Positions 13,570-20,523 of a stretch of DNA of 20,671 nucleotides are shown here, one piece after another. The stretch spans positions 1-20,671 of the forward strand of contig SFHK01000043.1 in the NCBI GenBank assembly GCA_004556395.1, in the 5' to 3' direction. The stretch comes from Clostridiales bacterium. GTDB taxonomy: Bacteria; Bacillota; Clostridia; Christensenellales; Aristaeellaceae. The translations under genes were made by a program, and so were the position numbers. The notes below the pieces were generated by a model. It was given only the letters and a program-made list of their open reading frames with translations, did no database searches and was not told the DNA's origin. Numbering within the stretch: position 1 is the stretch's first letter; every line of letters starts with the position of its first letter.

Positions 13570-15224
13570 TTGTCCGTTTCCTCCGTTTTCTTCGTCCTGC
13601 GTTTCGCGGGTTTTTCGGTCGTTTCCGTGCCTTCGGATGGTTTCTTCGCGCGCGGCTTGCGCGGCTTTTTCTCCTTCACAGGCGCTTCGGAAACGACGAT
13701 CTCCAAATCGGAAGGATTCTCCGCCGCGCTTCCGGATTCCTGCTTTGTCTCTGGCTCCGCCACAACCATTTCCGGAAGTCGGGTCTTCAGCCCGGTCAGA
13801 CCTTCATACAGCGCCAGATACTTCCTCGCGGACTGATCCCAGCCGTATTCGCCTTTCATCGCGCGCGCGGCCAGCATCTTGAACACGTCCGGCTGGCGGT
13901 AATAGATGCCCGCGGCGCGTTCCACCACGTGCAGCATGTCGTGCGCGTTGTAATTGAAGAAGGTAAAGCCGTTGCCCTCGCCGGTGTATTCGTTGTAGGA
14001 AAGCACGGTGTCGCGCAGGCCGCCGGTCTCGCGGGTGATGGGCAGCGTGCCGTACCTGAGGGAAATCAGCTGCGAAAGCCCGCACGGCTCAAACATCGAG
14101 GGCATCAGGAACAAATCCGCGCCCGCGTAGATGTGATGCGCCAGCCGGTGGTTCATCTGGAAGCTGGCGGCGAGCCTTCCGGCGTACTTCCACTGCGCCC
14201 AGCCGAACAGGTCGGTATAGCGGCTTTCGCCCATGCCCAGCACCACCAGCTGGCAGCCAGTGTTCATGATGCCGTCCAGCACGCGATCCACGAGGTCAAG
14301 CCCCTTCTGCGCGGAGAGGCGGCTCACCATGCCGATCAGCGGCGCGTGCTCGTCCACGTTCAGCCCAAGCTCGCGCTGAAGCGCGCGCTTGTTTTCCTTT
14401 TTCTTCTCGAGCGTGTCCGCGTCGTATTTCGCCTCGATCAGCGGGTCGGTCGCCGGGTTGTACTCGGTCGTGTCGATGCCGTTCAGGATGCCGCTCAGCA
14501 CGTCCCTGCGCGCGCGCAGCAGCCCGTCCAGCCGCTCGCCGTAATAGGGCGTAAGGATTTCCTGCGCGTAAGTGGGGGAGACGGTGGTAATGCGGTCGGC
14601 AAACACCAGTCCGCCCTTGATGAACGAGCACTGGCCGTAGAATTCCAGATTATCCGGCGTGTACGCCCAGTCGCCCAGCGAAAGCAGCTCCTCCGTGCGC
14701 GCAATCGGGTACAGCCCCTGGAATTGCAGATTGTGAATGGTGAACACGGTCTTGATGTCCTGATACAGCGGCAGCGGCGCGTACTGCGCCTTCAGAAGCA
14801 CGGGAATCAGGCCGGTCTGCCAGTCGTGGCAGTGCAGAACGTCGGGCACAAAGTCGATCTTGGGAATCGATTCCAGCACGGCCTTGCAGAAATAGGCAAA
14901 CCGCTCGCCCTCGTCCTCGCCGCTTCCATAGATATAGTCGCGGCCGAAGTACTGCTCGTTGTCCACGAAATAATAAACCACGCCGTCGCGCTCCAGCTTT
15001 TCAATGCCCACATACTGGCGGCGCCAGCCAAGGTTGATATAGAAATACAGAACGTGCTCCAGCTTCTCGCGCACGCCCGCGTCGATGGCGCGGTACAGCG
15101 GCAGAATCACGCGCACGTCCGCGCCCTCGCGCGCCAGCGCCTTGGGCAGCGCGCCCATCACGTCCGCCAGACCGCCGGTTTTTACAAACGGCACGCATTC
15201 GGAAGCGGCAAACAGAATCTTCAT
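13566..15224 (-). CDS. glgA: Glycogen synthase GlgA with a charged C-terminal extension
   Basis: The 552-residue protein is a GT5-family ADP-glucose:glycogen glucosyltransferase. The N-terminal KTGGLADV loop (K15-G18), SRLSAQKGLDL in the middle and EPCGLSQLISLRYG followed by ETGGLRDTV near the end give both Rossmann domains and the catalytic glutamate region. Bacterial GlgA usually has about 475-485 residues, and the conserved fold ends near 480. The last 70 residues or so are an added low-complexity tail: first acidic and polar, then rich in Lys/Pro/Arg (KEKKPRKPRAKKP and KRRTKK). The start follows GGAGGG. It lies 31 bases after glgD and overlaps the downstream isomerase by 4 bases. It acts in the cytoplasm to elongate alpha-1,4-glucan. 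Confidence 0.95.
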   Translation of the reverse strand: MKILFAASECVPFVKTGGLADVMGALPKALAREGADVRVILPLYRAIDAGVREKLEHVLYFYINLGWRRQYVGIEKLERDGVVYYFVDNEQYFGRDYIYGSGEDEGERFAYFCKAVLESIPKIDFVPDVLHCHDWQTGLIPVLLKAQYAPLPLYQDIKTVFTIHNLQFQGLYPIARTEELLSLGDWAYTPDNLEFYGQCSFIKGGLVFADRITTVSPTYAQEILTPYYGERLDGLLRARRDVLSGILNGIDTTEYNPATDPLIEAKYDADTLEKKKENKRALQRELGLNVDEHAPLIGMVSRLSAQKGLDLVDRVLDGIMNTGCQLVVLGMGESRYTDLFGWAQWKYAGRLAASFQMNHRLAHHIYAGADLFLMPSMFEPCGLSQLISLRYGTLPITRETGGLRDTVLSYNEYTGEGNGFTFFNYNAHDMLHVVERAAGIYYRQPDVFKMLAARAMKGEYGWDQSARKYLALYEGLTGLKTRLPEMVVAEPETKQESGSAAENPSDLEIVVSEAPVKEKKPRKPRAKKPSEGTETTEKPAKRRTKKTEETDK

Positions 15225-15255
15225 GCGGTTCCCTCCTTTGGGGTCGGAATTTTCT

Positions 15256-16389
15256 TTACAGCGTCACGTTCTTGCCCACGACGATGGGATACTGCTTCTC
15301 GCCGATCAGGCGCTTGCCGCTGAGCATGGTCACGTTCTTGTCGAGGATGGTGTTTTCCAGCTCTACCTTCTCACCGATGTCGCAGTCCTGCATCAGGATG
15401 GAGCCCCTGATGTGCGCGCCCCTCGCCACGCGAACGCCGCGGAACAGCACGCAGTCCTCCACCGTGCCCTCGATGATGCAGCCGTCCGCCACCAGCGAAT
15501 TGACCACCTGCGCGCCGGGCAGATACCGCGCGGGCGCCTCGTCGCGCGTCTTGGTGTACACCGGGTTCGCGCCGAACAGCTCGTGCCGCACGGCGGGGTC
15601 GAGCAGATCCATGTTCACGCGGTAATACGCCTTGATGGTGGAAATCTGGCGGCAGTAGCCCTTGAACTCATAGCCCTTCACGCGCATCATGCCGTTTCGC
15701 ACATAGCCCTGCAAAATGTCGCGCATCAGGTCGTGCTGTCCGTGCGACAGCGCCTGATCCGCCAGATGCATCAGCAGCGTGCGCTTGATGATCACCACGT
15801 CCGCGAACATGTTGGGATAGCTCACGGCGTTGGGATTGATTTCGATGTCGTTCACCCAGCCGTCCGCGTTCACGCTCAAAAACGACCTCGCGGTGGAGGC
15901 GGAGGACGAATGATCGAACGTCAGCGGGTCGTAGCGCGTGTACATCACGGTCACGTCCGCGCCGGAATCCGCGTGCCTTTGAATCATGTCGTCAAAGCGG
16001 GCGTTGAAAATCGTGCTGCCGCCGCACAGAAGCACCAGCTCCTGCTGGGAGCGGCGCAGATAGTCCACGTTCGCGCGCAGCGCGTCCAGAATGCCCGCGT
16101 AGGCGCCGTTTCCGTCGCCCCCGAACACGGGAAGCAGGAACAGGCCGTTGTTGCGCGTGTGCAGATCCCACGCCTTGCCGGTCTTCAGGTGATCCATCAG
16201 CGAATGGTAATTGCCCTGCATCAAAACGCCCACGTTGCGGATGCCGCTGTTCACCATGCTGGAAATCAGAAAGTCCACCAGCCGATAGCGCGCCGCCACC
16301 GGCAGCGCCGCCACCGAGCGCTTGCTCGTCAGCTCGCGCAGGCTCAGCTCCTCGCGCGAAGTGTAAATGATGCCCATTACGTCCTTCAT
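15256..16389 (-). CDS. glgD: Glucose-1-phosphate adenylyltransferase subunit GlgD
   Basis: The 377-residue protein is homologous to GlgC but lacks its catalytic signatures. The glycine-rich LAGGQGSRL loop is replaced by IYTSREELSLRELT, and the SGDH metal site by CGGST. This is the hallmark of Firmicutes GlgD, a poorly active subunit that forms a heterotetramer with GlgC and raises its activity. The C-terminal left-handed beta-helix repeats (residues about 280-377) are present. The frame has an earlier ATG at 16398, but GGAGG directly abuts that codon. The ATG at 16389 is 9 bases from GGAGG and is chosen, leaving one base between the glgC stop and glgD. Confidence 0.93.
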   Translation of the reverse strand: MKDVMGIIYTSREELSLRELTSKRSVAALPVAARYRLVDFLISSMVNSGIRNVGVLMQGNYHSLMDHLKTGKAWDLHTRNNGLFLLPVFGGDGNGAYAGILDALRANVDYLRRSQQELVLLCGGSTIFNARFDDMIQRHADSGADVTVMYTRYDPLTFDHSSSASTARSFLSVNADGWVNDIEINPNAVSYPNMFADVVIIKRTLLMHLADQALSHGQHDLMRDILQGYVRNGMMRVKGYEFKGYCRQISTIKAYYRVNMDLLDPAVRHELFGANPVYTKTRDEAPARYLPGAQVVNSLVADGCIIEGTVEDCVLFRGVRVARGAHIRGSILMQDCDIGEKVELENTILDKNVTMLSGKRLIGEKQYPIVVGKNVTL

Positions 16390-16390
16390 A

Positions 16391-17581
16391 TCAAGCATCC
16401 TCCTTCAGCGTATCGCCCGACACCTGCTCGCCGGGTCTGACCACATAGCCCTCCGGCAGCGTCGTCTGCTGCCCGATGAGCGCAATGCCGCCCTCGCTCG
16501 CGCCCACGACGCAATCCCTGCTGATCACCGACTGCTCCGCCACGATGGCGCGCCTAATCACCGCGCCCGCACGCACGCGGCAGCCCGGCATGATCACGCT
16601 GTCCTCCACCAGCGCGCCCTTTTCAATGGTCACGCCCGCGAACAGCACGCTGCCGCGCGCCTCGCCGTAGATTTCGCAGCCCTCGGTAATCAGGCAGTTG
16701 TTCACCTTCGCCTCCGGCCCCACGTAGTGCGGCGGCATCACGGGCGTGCGCGCGTAGATCGGCCAGCGGTGGTCGTTCAGGTTGAACTCCGGCGGCTGCT
16801 TCAGAAGATCCATGTGCGCTTCCCACAGGCTCGCGATCGTGCCCACGTCCTTCCAGTAATCCTCAAAGGCGTAGGCGTACAGCCGGCGGCCGTCCTTCAG
16901 CATCGCCGGAATGATGTTCTTTCCAAAGTCGTTGTCGCTTTCCGGGTTCGCGTTGTCCTCGGTGAGGTACTTCTTCAGCATCGACCATGTGAATATGTAC
17001 ACGCCCATCGACGCCAGATTGCTCTTGGGCTCCTTCGGCTTCTCCTCAAATTCAAAGATGCGCCCGTCCTCGTCGGCGTTCATGATGCCGAACGACGACG
17101 CGTTCTTCCACGGCACCGGACGCACGGCGATGGTGATGTCCGCGTTCTTGCGAATGTGCGCGTCCAGCATCAGGCTGTAGTCCATCTTGTAAATGTGGTC
17201 GCCGGAAAGGATGAGCACGTATTCCGGGTCGTACTGCTCGATGAACGACATGTTCTGATAAATGGCGTTCGCCGTGCCGGAATACCAGCGCCCCTCGCTG
17301 CCGCTCACATACGGGGGCAGCACGAACACGCCGCCGCCGGAAAGGTCAAGGTCCCACGGCTGACCGGAGCCGATGTAGCTGTTCAGCTCCAATGGCTGAT
17401 ACTGCGTGAGCACGCCCACGGTATCGATGCCGGAATTCGTGCAATTGGACAGCGGAAAGTCTATGATGCGATATCGGCCTCCAAACGGTACCGCCGGCTT
17501 CGCCATGACCTTCGTCAGAAGCCCCAGCCGCGAGCCCTGCCCGCCGGCCAGCAGCATCGCGATCATCTGTTTCCTTCTCAT
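16391..17581 (-). CDS. glgC: Glucose-1-phosphate adenylyltransferase GlgC
   Basis: The 396-residue enzyme makes ADP-glucose from ATP and glucose-1-phosphate, the committed step of glycogen synthesis. It has the nucleotide loop LAGGQGSRL (11-19), KPAVPFGG, the metal-binding D128 in LSGDHIYKMDY, FEEKP and WKDVGT. A C-terminal beta-helix domain carries the allosteric and subunit contacts. All catalytic landmarks are present, in contrast to GlgD. A GTG at 17593 is open in frame but touches the ribosome binding site GGGAG. The ATG at 17581, 11 bases from it, is chosen. It is the first gene of the operon glgC-glgD-glgA-isomerase. No branching enzyme or phosphorylase gene is within the window. Confidence 0.95.
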   Translation of the reverse strand: MRRKQMIAMLLAGGQGSRLGLLTKVMAKPAVPFGGRYRIIDFPLSNCTNSGIDTVGVLTQYQPLELNSYIGSGQPWDLDLSGGGVFVLPPYVSGSEGRWYSGTANAIYQNMSFIEQYDPEYVLILSGDHIYKMDYSLMLDAHIRKNADITIAVRPVPWKNASSFGIMNADEDGRIFEFEEKPKEPKSNLASMGVYIFTWSMLKKYLTEDNANPESDNDFGKNIIPAMLKDGRRLYAYAFEDYWKDVGTIASLWEAHMDLLKQPPEFNLNDHRWPIYARTPVMPPHYVGPEAKVNNCLITEGCEIYGEARGSVLFAGVTIEKGALVEDSVIMPGCRVRAGAVIRRAIVAEQSVISRDCVVGASEGGIALIGQQTTLPEGYVVRPGEQVSGDTLKEDA

Positions 17582-17625
17582 GATATCGATCACTCCCTGC
17601 CATATATACTCCGGTGACTACATCT

Positions 17626-17654
17626 ATTATACCCGAAACTTAATAAACTTTCCA
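17626..17654 (-). promoter_or_regulatory. Promoter of the glycogen operon
   Basis: On the minus strand TATAAT (17626-17631) lies 17 bases after TGGAAA (17649-17654), 44 bases before the glgC start. The -10 is perfect and the -35 weak. The surrounding AT-rich gap has no other clear element. Confidence 0.6.
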
Positions 17655-17815
17655 TATGCTGGCGAAATTTTTTTCCTCTTTTTTGCCCACAACGGACATT
17701 TCCCGCCGCCCCGAAGCCGACTTTCGCCGCTGCGCGAAGCGGAACGCCCCCGGAACCCCGCACCAGACCTCCGAATTTCCGCATCTCCTTCCATGAATCC
17801 AGAAAAAAATCCGCC

Positions 17816-17861
17816 AAAAGAAACAGACGGCTCCCGCCCCCGCAGGGCAGAAACCGCCTGT
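17816..17861 (-). terminator. Terminator of the small-peptide gene array
   Basis: Arms 17823-17839 and 17845-17861 form a 17-pair hairpin with a 5-base loop in minus-strand RNA, counting several G-U pairs. UUUCUUUU follows. It starts 18 bases after the last array gene. Confidence 0.7.
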
Positions 17862-17879
17862 CATCCTTCAGAAATTCGT

Positions 17880-18143
17880 TCACCCGACGCGCTGCCGCTT
17901 CCTGTGCATCACAACCGCGCCCGCCGCCGCAATCGCCGCCAGCCCGCACAGCGCGTACAACGGAATGCTCTCATCCCCCAGCTCGCCGTTTCCCCAGCCG
18001 TCGTTGGCGTGATTTGCAGGGTCTTCAAGATAGAAACCATCCGGCCCATCTACCCAGTAGCCCCATTCAACGCGCGCATACGCCGTGGCCATGCTCGCCA
18101 TTATCAGCACCGCCAGCAGCGCCGCAGCCAGCTTTTTCTTCAC
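17880..18143 (-). CDS. Small secreted membrane-anchored protein, array copy 4 (last)
   Basis: The 87-residue product starts at GTG after GGGAGGAATCATC, as do all four copies. It has an N-terminal signal peptide (KKK, then a hydrophobic core, with likely cleavage after AYA near residue 23). A tryptophan-rich acidic middle of about 30 residues follows (VEWGYWVDGPDG). The conserved end is GDESIPLYALCGLAA, then a hydrophobic segment and the basic tail RKRQRVG. This end resembles a sortase sorting region (GDES-hydrophobic-KKR) but lacks a clear LPxTG. Predicted placement: short extracellular segment, anchor, basic cytoplasmic tail. I know no family for it. Its signal peptide and WVD-PDG motif match copy 1, not the neighbouring copy 3. 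A terminator follows. Confidence 0.75.
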   Translation of the reverse strand: MKKKLAAALLAVLIMASMATAYARVEWGYWVDGPDGFYLEDPANHANDGWGNGELGDESIPLYALCGLAAIAAAGAVVMHRKRQRVG

Positions 18144-18168
18144 GATGATTCCTCCCTTTCAAAAAACC

Positions 18169-18428
18169 TCATCCAACGCGCTGCCGCTTCTTGTGCATCA
18201 CAACCGCGCCCACCGCGGCAATCGCCGCCAGCCCGCACAGCGCGTACAACGGAATACTCTCATCCCCAAGTTCACCGTTGCCCCAGTCCTGCGGCACGAA
18301 GGAGAAAACTTCCTCTCCCGTCCTCGGATCGATGATCCATTCGCCCCAGCCGCCCGGTCCGCAAGCGCAGAAGTCATGCCGAACGCCAGCAGCACCATGA
18401 GCACCGCCGCAGCCAGCTTCTTCTTCAC
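18169..18428 (-). pseudogene. Small secreted membrane-anchored protein, array copy 3, frameshifted
   Basis: The GTG at 18428 opens the usual signal peptide (KKKLAAAVLMVLLAFGM up to SALA). The frame is then lost near 18358, at GCGGACC. Restoring one G would give SALAGPGGWGEWIIDPRTG and then the conserved GDESIPLYALCGLAA end, which is intact in the other frame down to 18169. The disruption is thus a single-base deletion in a G run. Both halves are otherwise undamaged, which suggests a recent event or a sequencing error. The restored protein is closest to copy 2 (shared LLAFGM-SALA and a W-(I/V)-P-TG-EE motif). Spacing to its neighbours is 24-25 bases, as elsewhere in the array. Confidence 0.7.
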
Positions 18429-18452
18429 GATGATTCCTCCCTTTCAAAAACC

Positions 18453-18704
18453 TCATCCAACGCGCTGCCGCTTCTTATGCATCACAACCGCACCCGCCGC
18501 CGCAATCGCCGCGAGCCCGCACAGCGCATACAACGGAATACTCTCATCCCCAAGTTCACCGTTGCCCCAGTCATCCTCCATATCAAAGACCAGCTCTTCG
18601 TCTCCCGTAACCGGATTGACAACCCATTGGCCGCCCGCCAACGCAGAAATCATGCCGAACGCCAGCAGCACCATGAGCACCGCCGCAACCAGCTTCCTTT
18701 TCAC
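18453..18704 (-). CDS. Small secreted membrane-anchored protein, array copy 2
   Basis: The 83-residue product starts at the GTG at 18704, after GGGAGGAATCATC. The frame is open further upstream, into the end of copy 1, but that extension encodes the neighbour's sequence in another frame. Signal peptide: KRK, then LVAAVLMVLLAFGMISALA, with likely cleavage after ALA. The middle part GGQWVVNPVTGDEELVFDME is strongly acidic. The invariant C-terminal part follows, with GDESIPLYALCGLAA, a membrane segment and KKRQRVG. The family is unknown. Compared with the other copies, the middle differs most while the first 10 and last 35 residues are nearly fixed. Confidence 0.75.
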   Translation of the reverse strand: MKRKLVAAVLMVLLAFGMISALAGGQWVVNPVTGDEELVFDMEDDWGNGELGDESIPLYALCGLAAIAAAGAVVMHKKRQRVG

Positions 18705-18730
18705 GATGATTCCTCCCTTTTCAAAAAACC

Positions 18731-18997
18731 TCATCCAACGCGCTGACGCTTCTTGTGCATCACAACCGCGCCCACCGCGGCAATCGCCGCCAGTCCGCAC
18801 AGCGCGTACAACGGAATGCTTTCGTCCCCCAGCTCGCCGTCGCCCCAGCCACCGTTAGCGAAATCCGCAGGGTCGACAAGCTCGGTCGATCCATCCGGAT
18901 AGTCTACCCAGTAACTCCACCCAACGCGCGCATACGCCGTAGCCATGCTCGCCATTACCAGCACCACCAGCAGCGCCGCAGCCAGCTTCTTCTTCAC
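18731..18997 (-). CDS. Small secreted membrane-anchored protein, array copy 1 (first)
   Basis: The 88-residue product begins at the GTG at 18997, with GGGAGG upstream. A longer in-frame ATG exists at 19063 but has no ribosome binding site and would destroy the signal peptide. Signal peptide: KKKLAAALLVVLVMASMATAYA (cleavage likely after AYA). The acidic, aromatic middle has WSYWVDYPDGSTELVDPADF. The conserved block GDESIPLYALCGLAA (59-73), an anchor and the tail KKRQRVG end the protein. It is the first gene of the four-copy array. A candidate -10 element TAAAAT or TATAGT lies 40-50 bases upstream, but no clear -35 is seen. The divergent gene on the other side is a sigma-like factor. Confidence 0.75.
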   Translation of the reverse strand: MKKKLAAALLVVLVMASMATAYARVGWSYWVDYPDGSTELVDPADFANGGWGDGELGDESIPLYALCGLAAIAAVGAVVMHKKRQRVG

Positions 18998-19326
18998 GAT
19001 GATTCCTCCCTTTTCAAAAGGCAGTGACTGCTGCCACCATTTTACACTATAAGAAACGAACAAATACCGCCCACCTTACATTCATTGCAATTATTTTACA
19101 AAAGTGAATTGGCTGATTTCAGTTTGATGTTTATTTATCGCGTCCGCAGAAACCTTTTCAAAAATCCCTGCCAACTTCGCCGTCCGTCATGTTAATTTTT
19201 GCAGCAACCGTCACAGCATAGCCCTCTGATACGTTTTCATATACGTGAAACCCCATATTCATTTTCACTGAAATACGGAACGAAATTCGATTTATTTCGT
19301 TCAATCTTGCAGGGAGGTATATACCG
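18998..19326. other. Divergent intergenic region with several inverted repeats
   Basis: This region separates the peptide array from the sigma-like gene. GCAGTGACTGC at 19021-19031 is an odd palindrome upstream of the array. TTTCA-6-TGAAA (19235-19250) and TTTCA-1-TGAAA (19263-19273) are paired half-sites on the sigma side. No intact gene is seen between them, and no promoter is convincing for either direction. Confidence 0.5.
19278..19302 (+). promoter_or_regulatory. Perfect inverted repeat before the sigma-like gene
   Basis: GAACGAAAT (19278-19286) and ATTTCGTTC (19294-19302) form a perfect 9-base inverted repeat with a 7-base spacer. It ends 9 bases before the ribosome binding site GGGAGG (19312-19317). 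It could be an operator or, in RNA, a hairpin affecting translation. No T run follows, so it is not a typical terminator. Confidence 0.55.
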
Positions 19327-19764
19327 ATGACCGGAGAAGAAGAGGCGTTGATCGACGAGCTGTTTACCCGCTATCGGACGGCCATGCTGGGGCGGGCGCT
19401 TCAGTATATGAAGCACGTGCAGGACGCCGAGGACTATATTCTGCGCAGCGTCCAGAACGCGTCCGTCGACGCCCTGCGAAAGGCGGGCGCACAGGCGCGC
19501 CAGCAGGAGCGCCTTGAAAACGAGCCCCCGCCCGCTCCGGCCGAGGACGACGCTGCCCGCGCCACTCTCCGCGCACGCTTCCGCGCCGCCTTCTCCGCCC
19601 TCCCGCCGCGCGAGCAGACCATCGTCCGCCTGCGCCTGTCCGGTAAATCCCGCGCCGAAATCGCCCGGATCCTGCGCCTGTCTCCGTCCTCCATCCACGT
19701 CTACCTCTTCCGCGCCAAACGCCATATCCAAATCACCTTTGCCGCCCTCGGCGAAGAACGGTGA
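19327..19764 (+). CDS. Sigma-70-like factor with a reduced region 2
   Basis: The 145-residue protein has a normal sigma region 4 at about residues 90-138 (ALPPREQTIVRLRLSGKSRAEIARIL...SSIHVYLFRAKRHI), the helix-turn-helix that reads -35 elements. The N-terminal part begins like region 2 (LFTRYRTAMLGRALQYMKHVQDAED, about 12-36). It then passes directly to YILRSVQNASVDALRKAG, which matches the end of region 2. About 20-30 residues that normally lie between them, forming the main RNA-polymerase contact and -10 binding parts, are absent. The join is in frame with no stop. A Pro/Ala-rich linker (EPPPAPAEDD) connects the halves. The start ATG follows GGGAGG by 9 bases. It may be a weak or non-canonical sigma or a stand-alone regulator; a decayed gene is also possible. 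Confidence 0.75.
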   Translation: MTGEEEALIDELFTRYRTAMLGRALQYMKHVQDAEDYILRSVQNASVDALRKAGAQARQQERLENEPPPAPAEDDAARATLRARFRAAFSALPPREQTIVRLRLSGKSRAEIARILRLSPSSIHVYLFRAKRHIQITFAALGEER

Positions 19765-19806
19765 CCCTTGCGTGAAAAACGCGCTTTCAAGAATACCCCG
19801 CCAACG

Positions 19807-20469
19807 ATGCCGCCCTCGACAAAAAGCCATTACAAGGAGGTTCCCATACATTACCTATGCCTGCTTCTCGTTCTCCTGTTTCTCCCGTCCGGCCTGTTCA
19901 CCGCCGCCGCGGAATCGGCTGACGATCGCCTTTCCGCCGCGCTTGAAGCCCTCGGCGTTGTCTCCATATCCTTCGAAGGCGAGTTTCCGGGAATCACCGC
20001 TTCCGCCGCGCCTTCTCTTTCGGCAGAGGACGCGCAAGCGCTTCTCGATTCCACCCTGCCCCTCGTCGCCGCGCAGGATACCTGCCGCGTCTATCAGGGC
20101 ACTGGCGATTTTCTTCTCTTTACAACCTCGAACAACGCCGCAGACTGGAACGTGCAATACGTCATCAACGCCGACCACAACGTACTTACGCCCTATCTGA
20201 TCAAATTCATTGCCGAATTCGAGACCAAAAGCAGCGAACCCGAATGCTGGACTCAGCACCGCGAGCGCTCCATTTCCACCAGCGTTCCCTACTTTTACAC
20301 GCAAACCATCTTCCCGCAAAAGCAGGAAACGCTGTACGAATTTCTCTTCCGCGACGGCGTTCGCTTCTCCGTAACGACCGCCGACTCCGAAAAAATCCTC
20401 CGCATCGAAACGACGATCGACGACGCGATCCGAAACCTGTTCAAAGACCTTCCGCCTGCGCTCAGCTGA
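19807..20469 (+). CDS. Secreted protein of unknown function, start codon uncertain
   Basis: The frame ends at TGA 20467-20469 and encodes an N-terminal signal peptide (HYLCLLLVLLFLPSGLF, likely cleavage after TAAA) followed by about 200 soluble residues. Three starts are possible. TTG at 19768 and ATG at 19807 have no ribosome binding site. A strong AAGGAGG (19834-19840) points to the in-frame ATA at 19846, which would start exactly at the signal peptide. The ATG is annotated here as the conventional choice. The mature part has one cysteine and stretches such as YVINADHNVLTPYLIKFIAEF and YEFLFRDGVRFSVTT; I do not recognise a family. It follows the sigma-like gene by about 40 bases and is probably co-transcribed, perhaps as its output or an extracytoplasmic partner. 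Confidence 0.65.
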   Translation: MPPSTKSHYKEVPIHYLCLLLVLLFLPSGLFTAAAESADDRLSAALEALGVVSISFEGEFPGITASAAPSLSAEDAQALLDSTLPLVAAQDTCRVYQGTGDFLLFTTSNNAADWNVQYVINADHNVLTPYLIKFIAEFETKSSEPECWTQHRERSISTSVPYFYTQTIFPQKQETLYEFLFRDGVRFSVTTADSEKILRIETTIDDAIRNLFKDLPPALS

Positions 20470-20523
20470 TGGCAGAAAATTCTCTTCGTATCCGCGAGCG
20501 TCAGTGCGCGAAGCCGCTATCCA

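Larger units (their letters stand above)
17880..18997 (-). repeat. Four-unit tandem gene array, period about 270-290 bases
   Basis: Each unit holds a 24-26 base spacer with GGGAGGAATCATC, a GTG start, a conserved signal-peptide start, a variable middle and a conserved end. By signal peptide and motif the copies fall into two types in the order A-B-B-A. The DNA of the 3' ends is nearly identical, while the middle parts share little. Confidence 0.8.

Noticed and set aside
13557..15323. 588-codon plus-strand open frame opposite glgA
   Set aside because: It is an antisense shadow: its composition (His, Gln, Arg, Val) is non-protein-like, and glgA with all its motifs occupies the other strand.
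15085..17617. Long plus-strand open frames opposite glgD and glgC
   Set aside because: They are shadows of high-GC coding sequence, with no ribosome binding sites or recognisable domains.
18340..18370. Programmed frameshift in array copy 3
   Set aside because: No slippery heptamer or downstream stimulator is seen, and the other three copies need no shift.
17880..18997. CRISPR array
   Set aside because: The repeat period is about 280 bases and the units are protein-coding; there are no short direct repeats with uniform spacers here or elsewhere in the window.
17880..18997. Canonical LPxTG sortase substrates
   Set aside because: The position expected for LPxTG reads GELGD; only the following hydrophobic and basic parts fit, so the sortase link is kept as a suggestion.
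19237..19851. 204-codon minus-strand open frame across the sigma-like gene
   Set aside because: It covers the intergenic repeats and lies antisense to clear sigma region 4 motifs, with no ribosome binding site.
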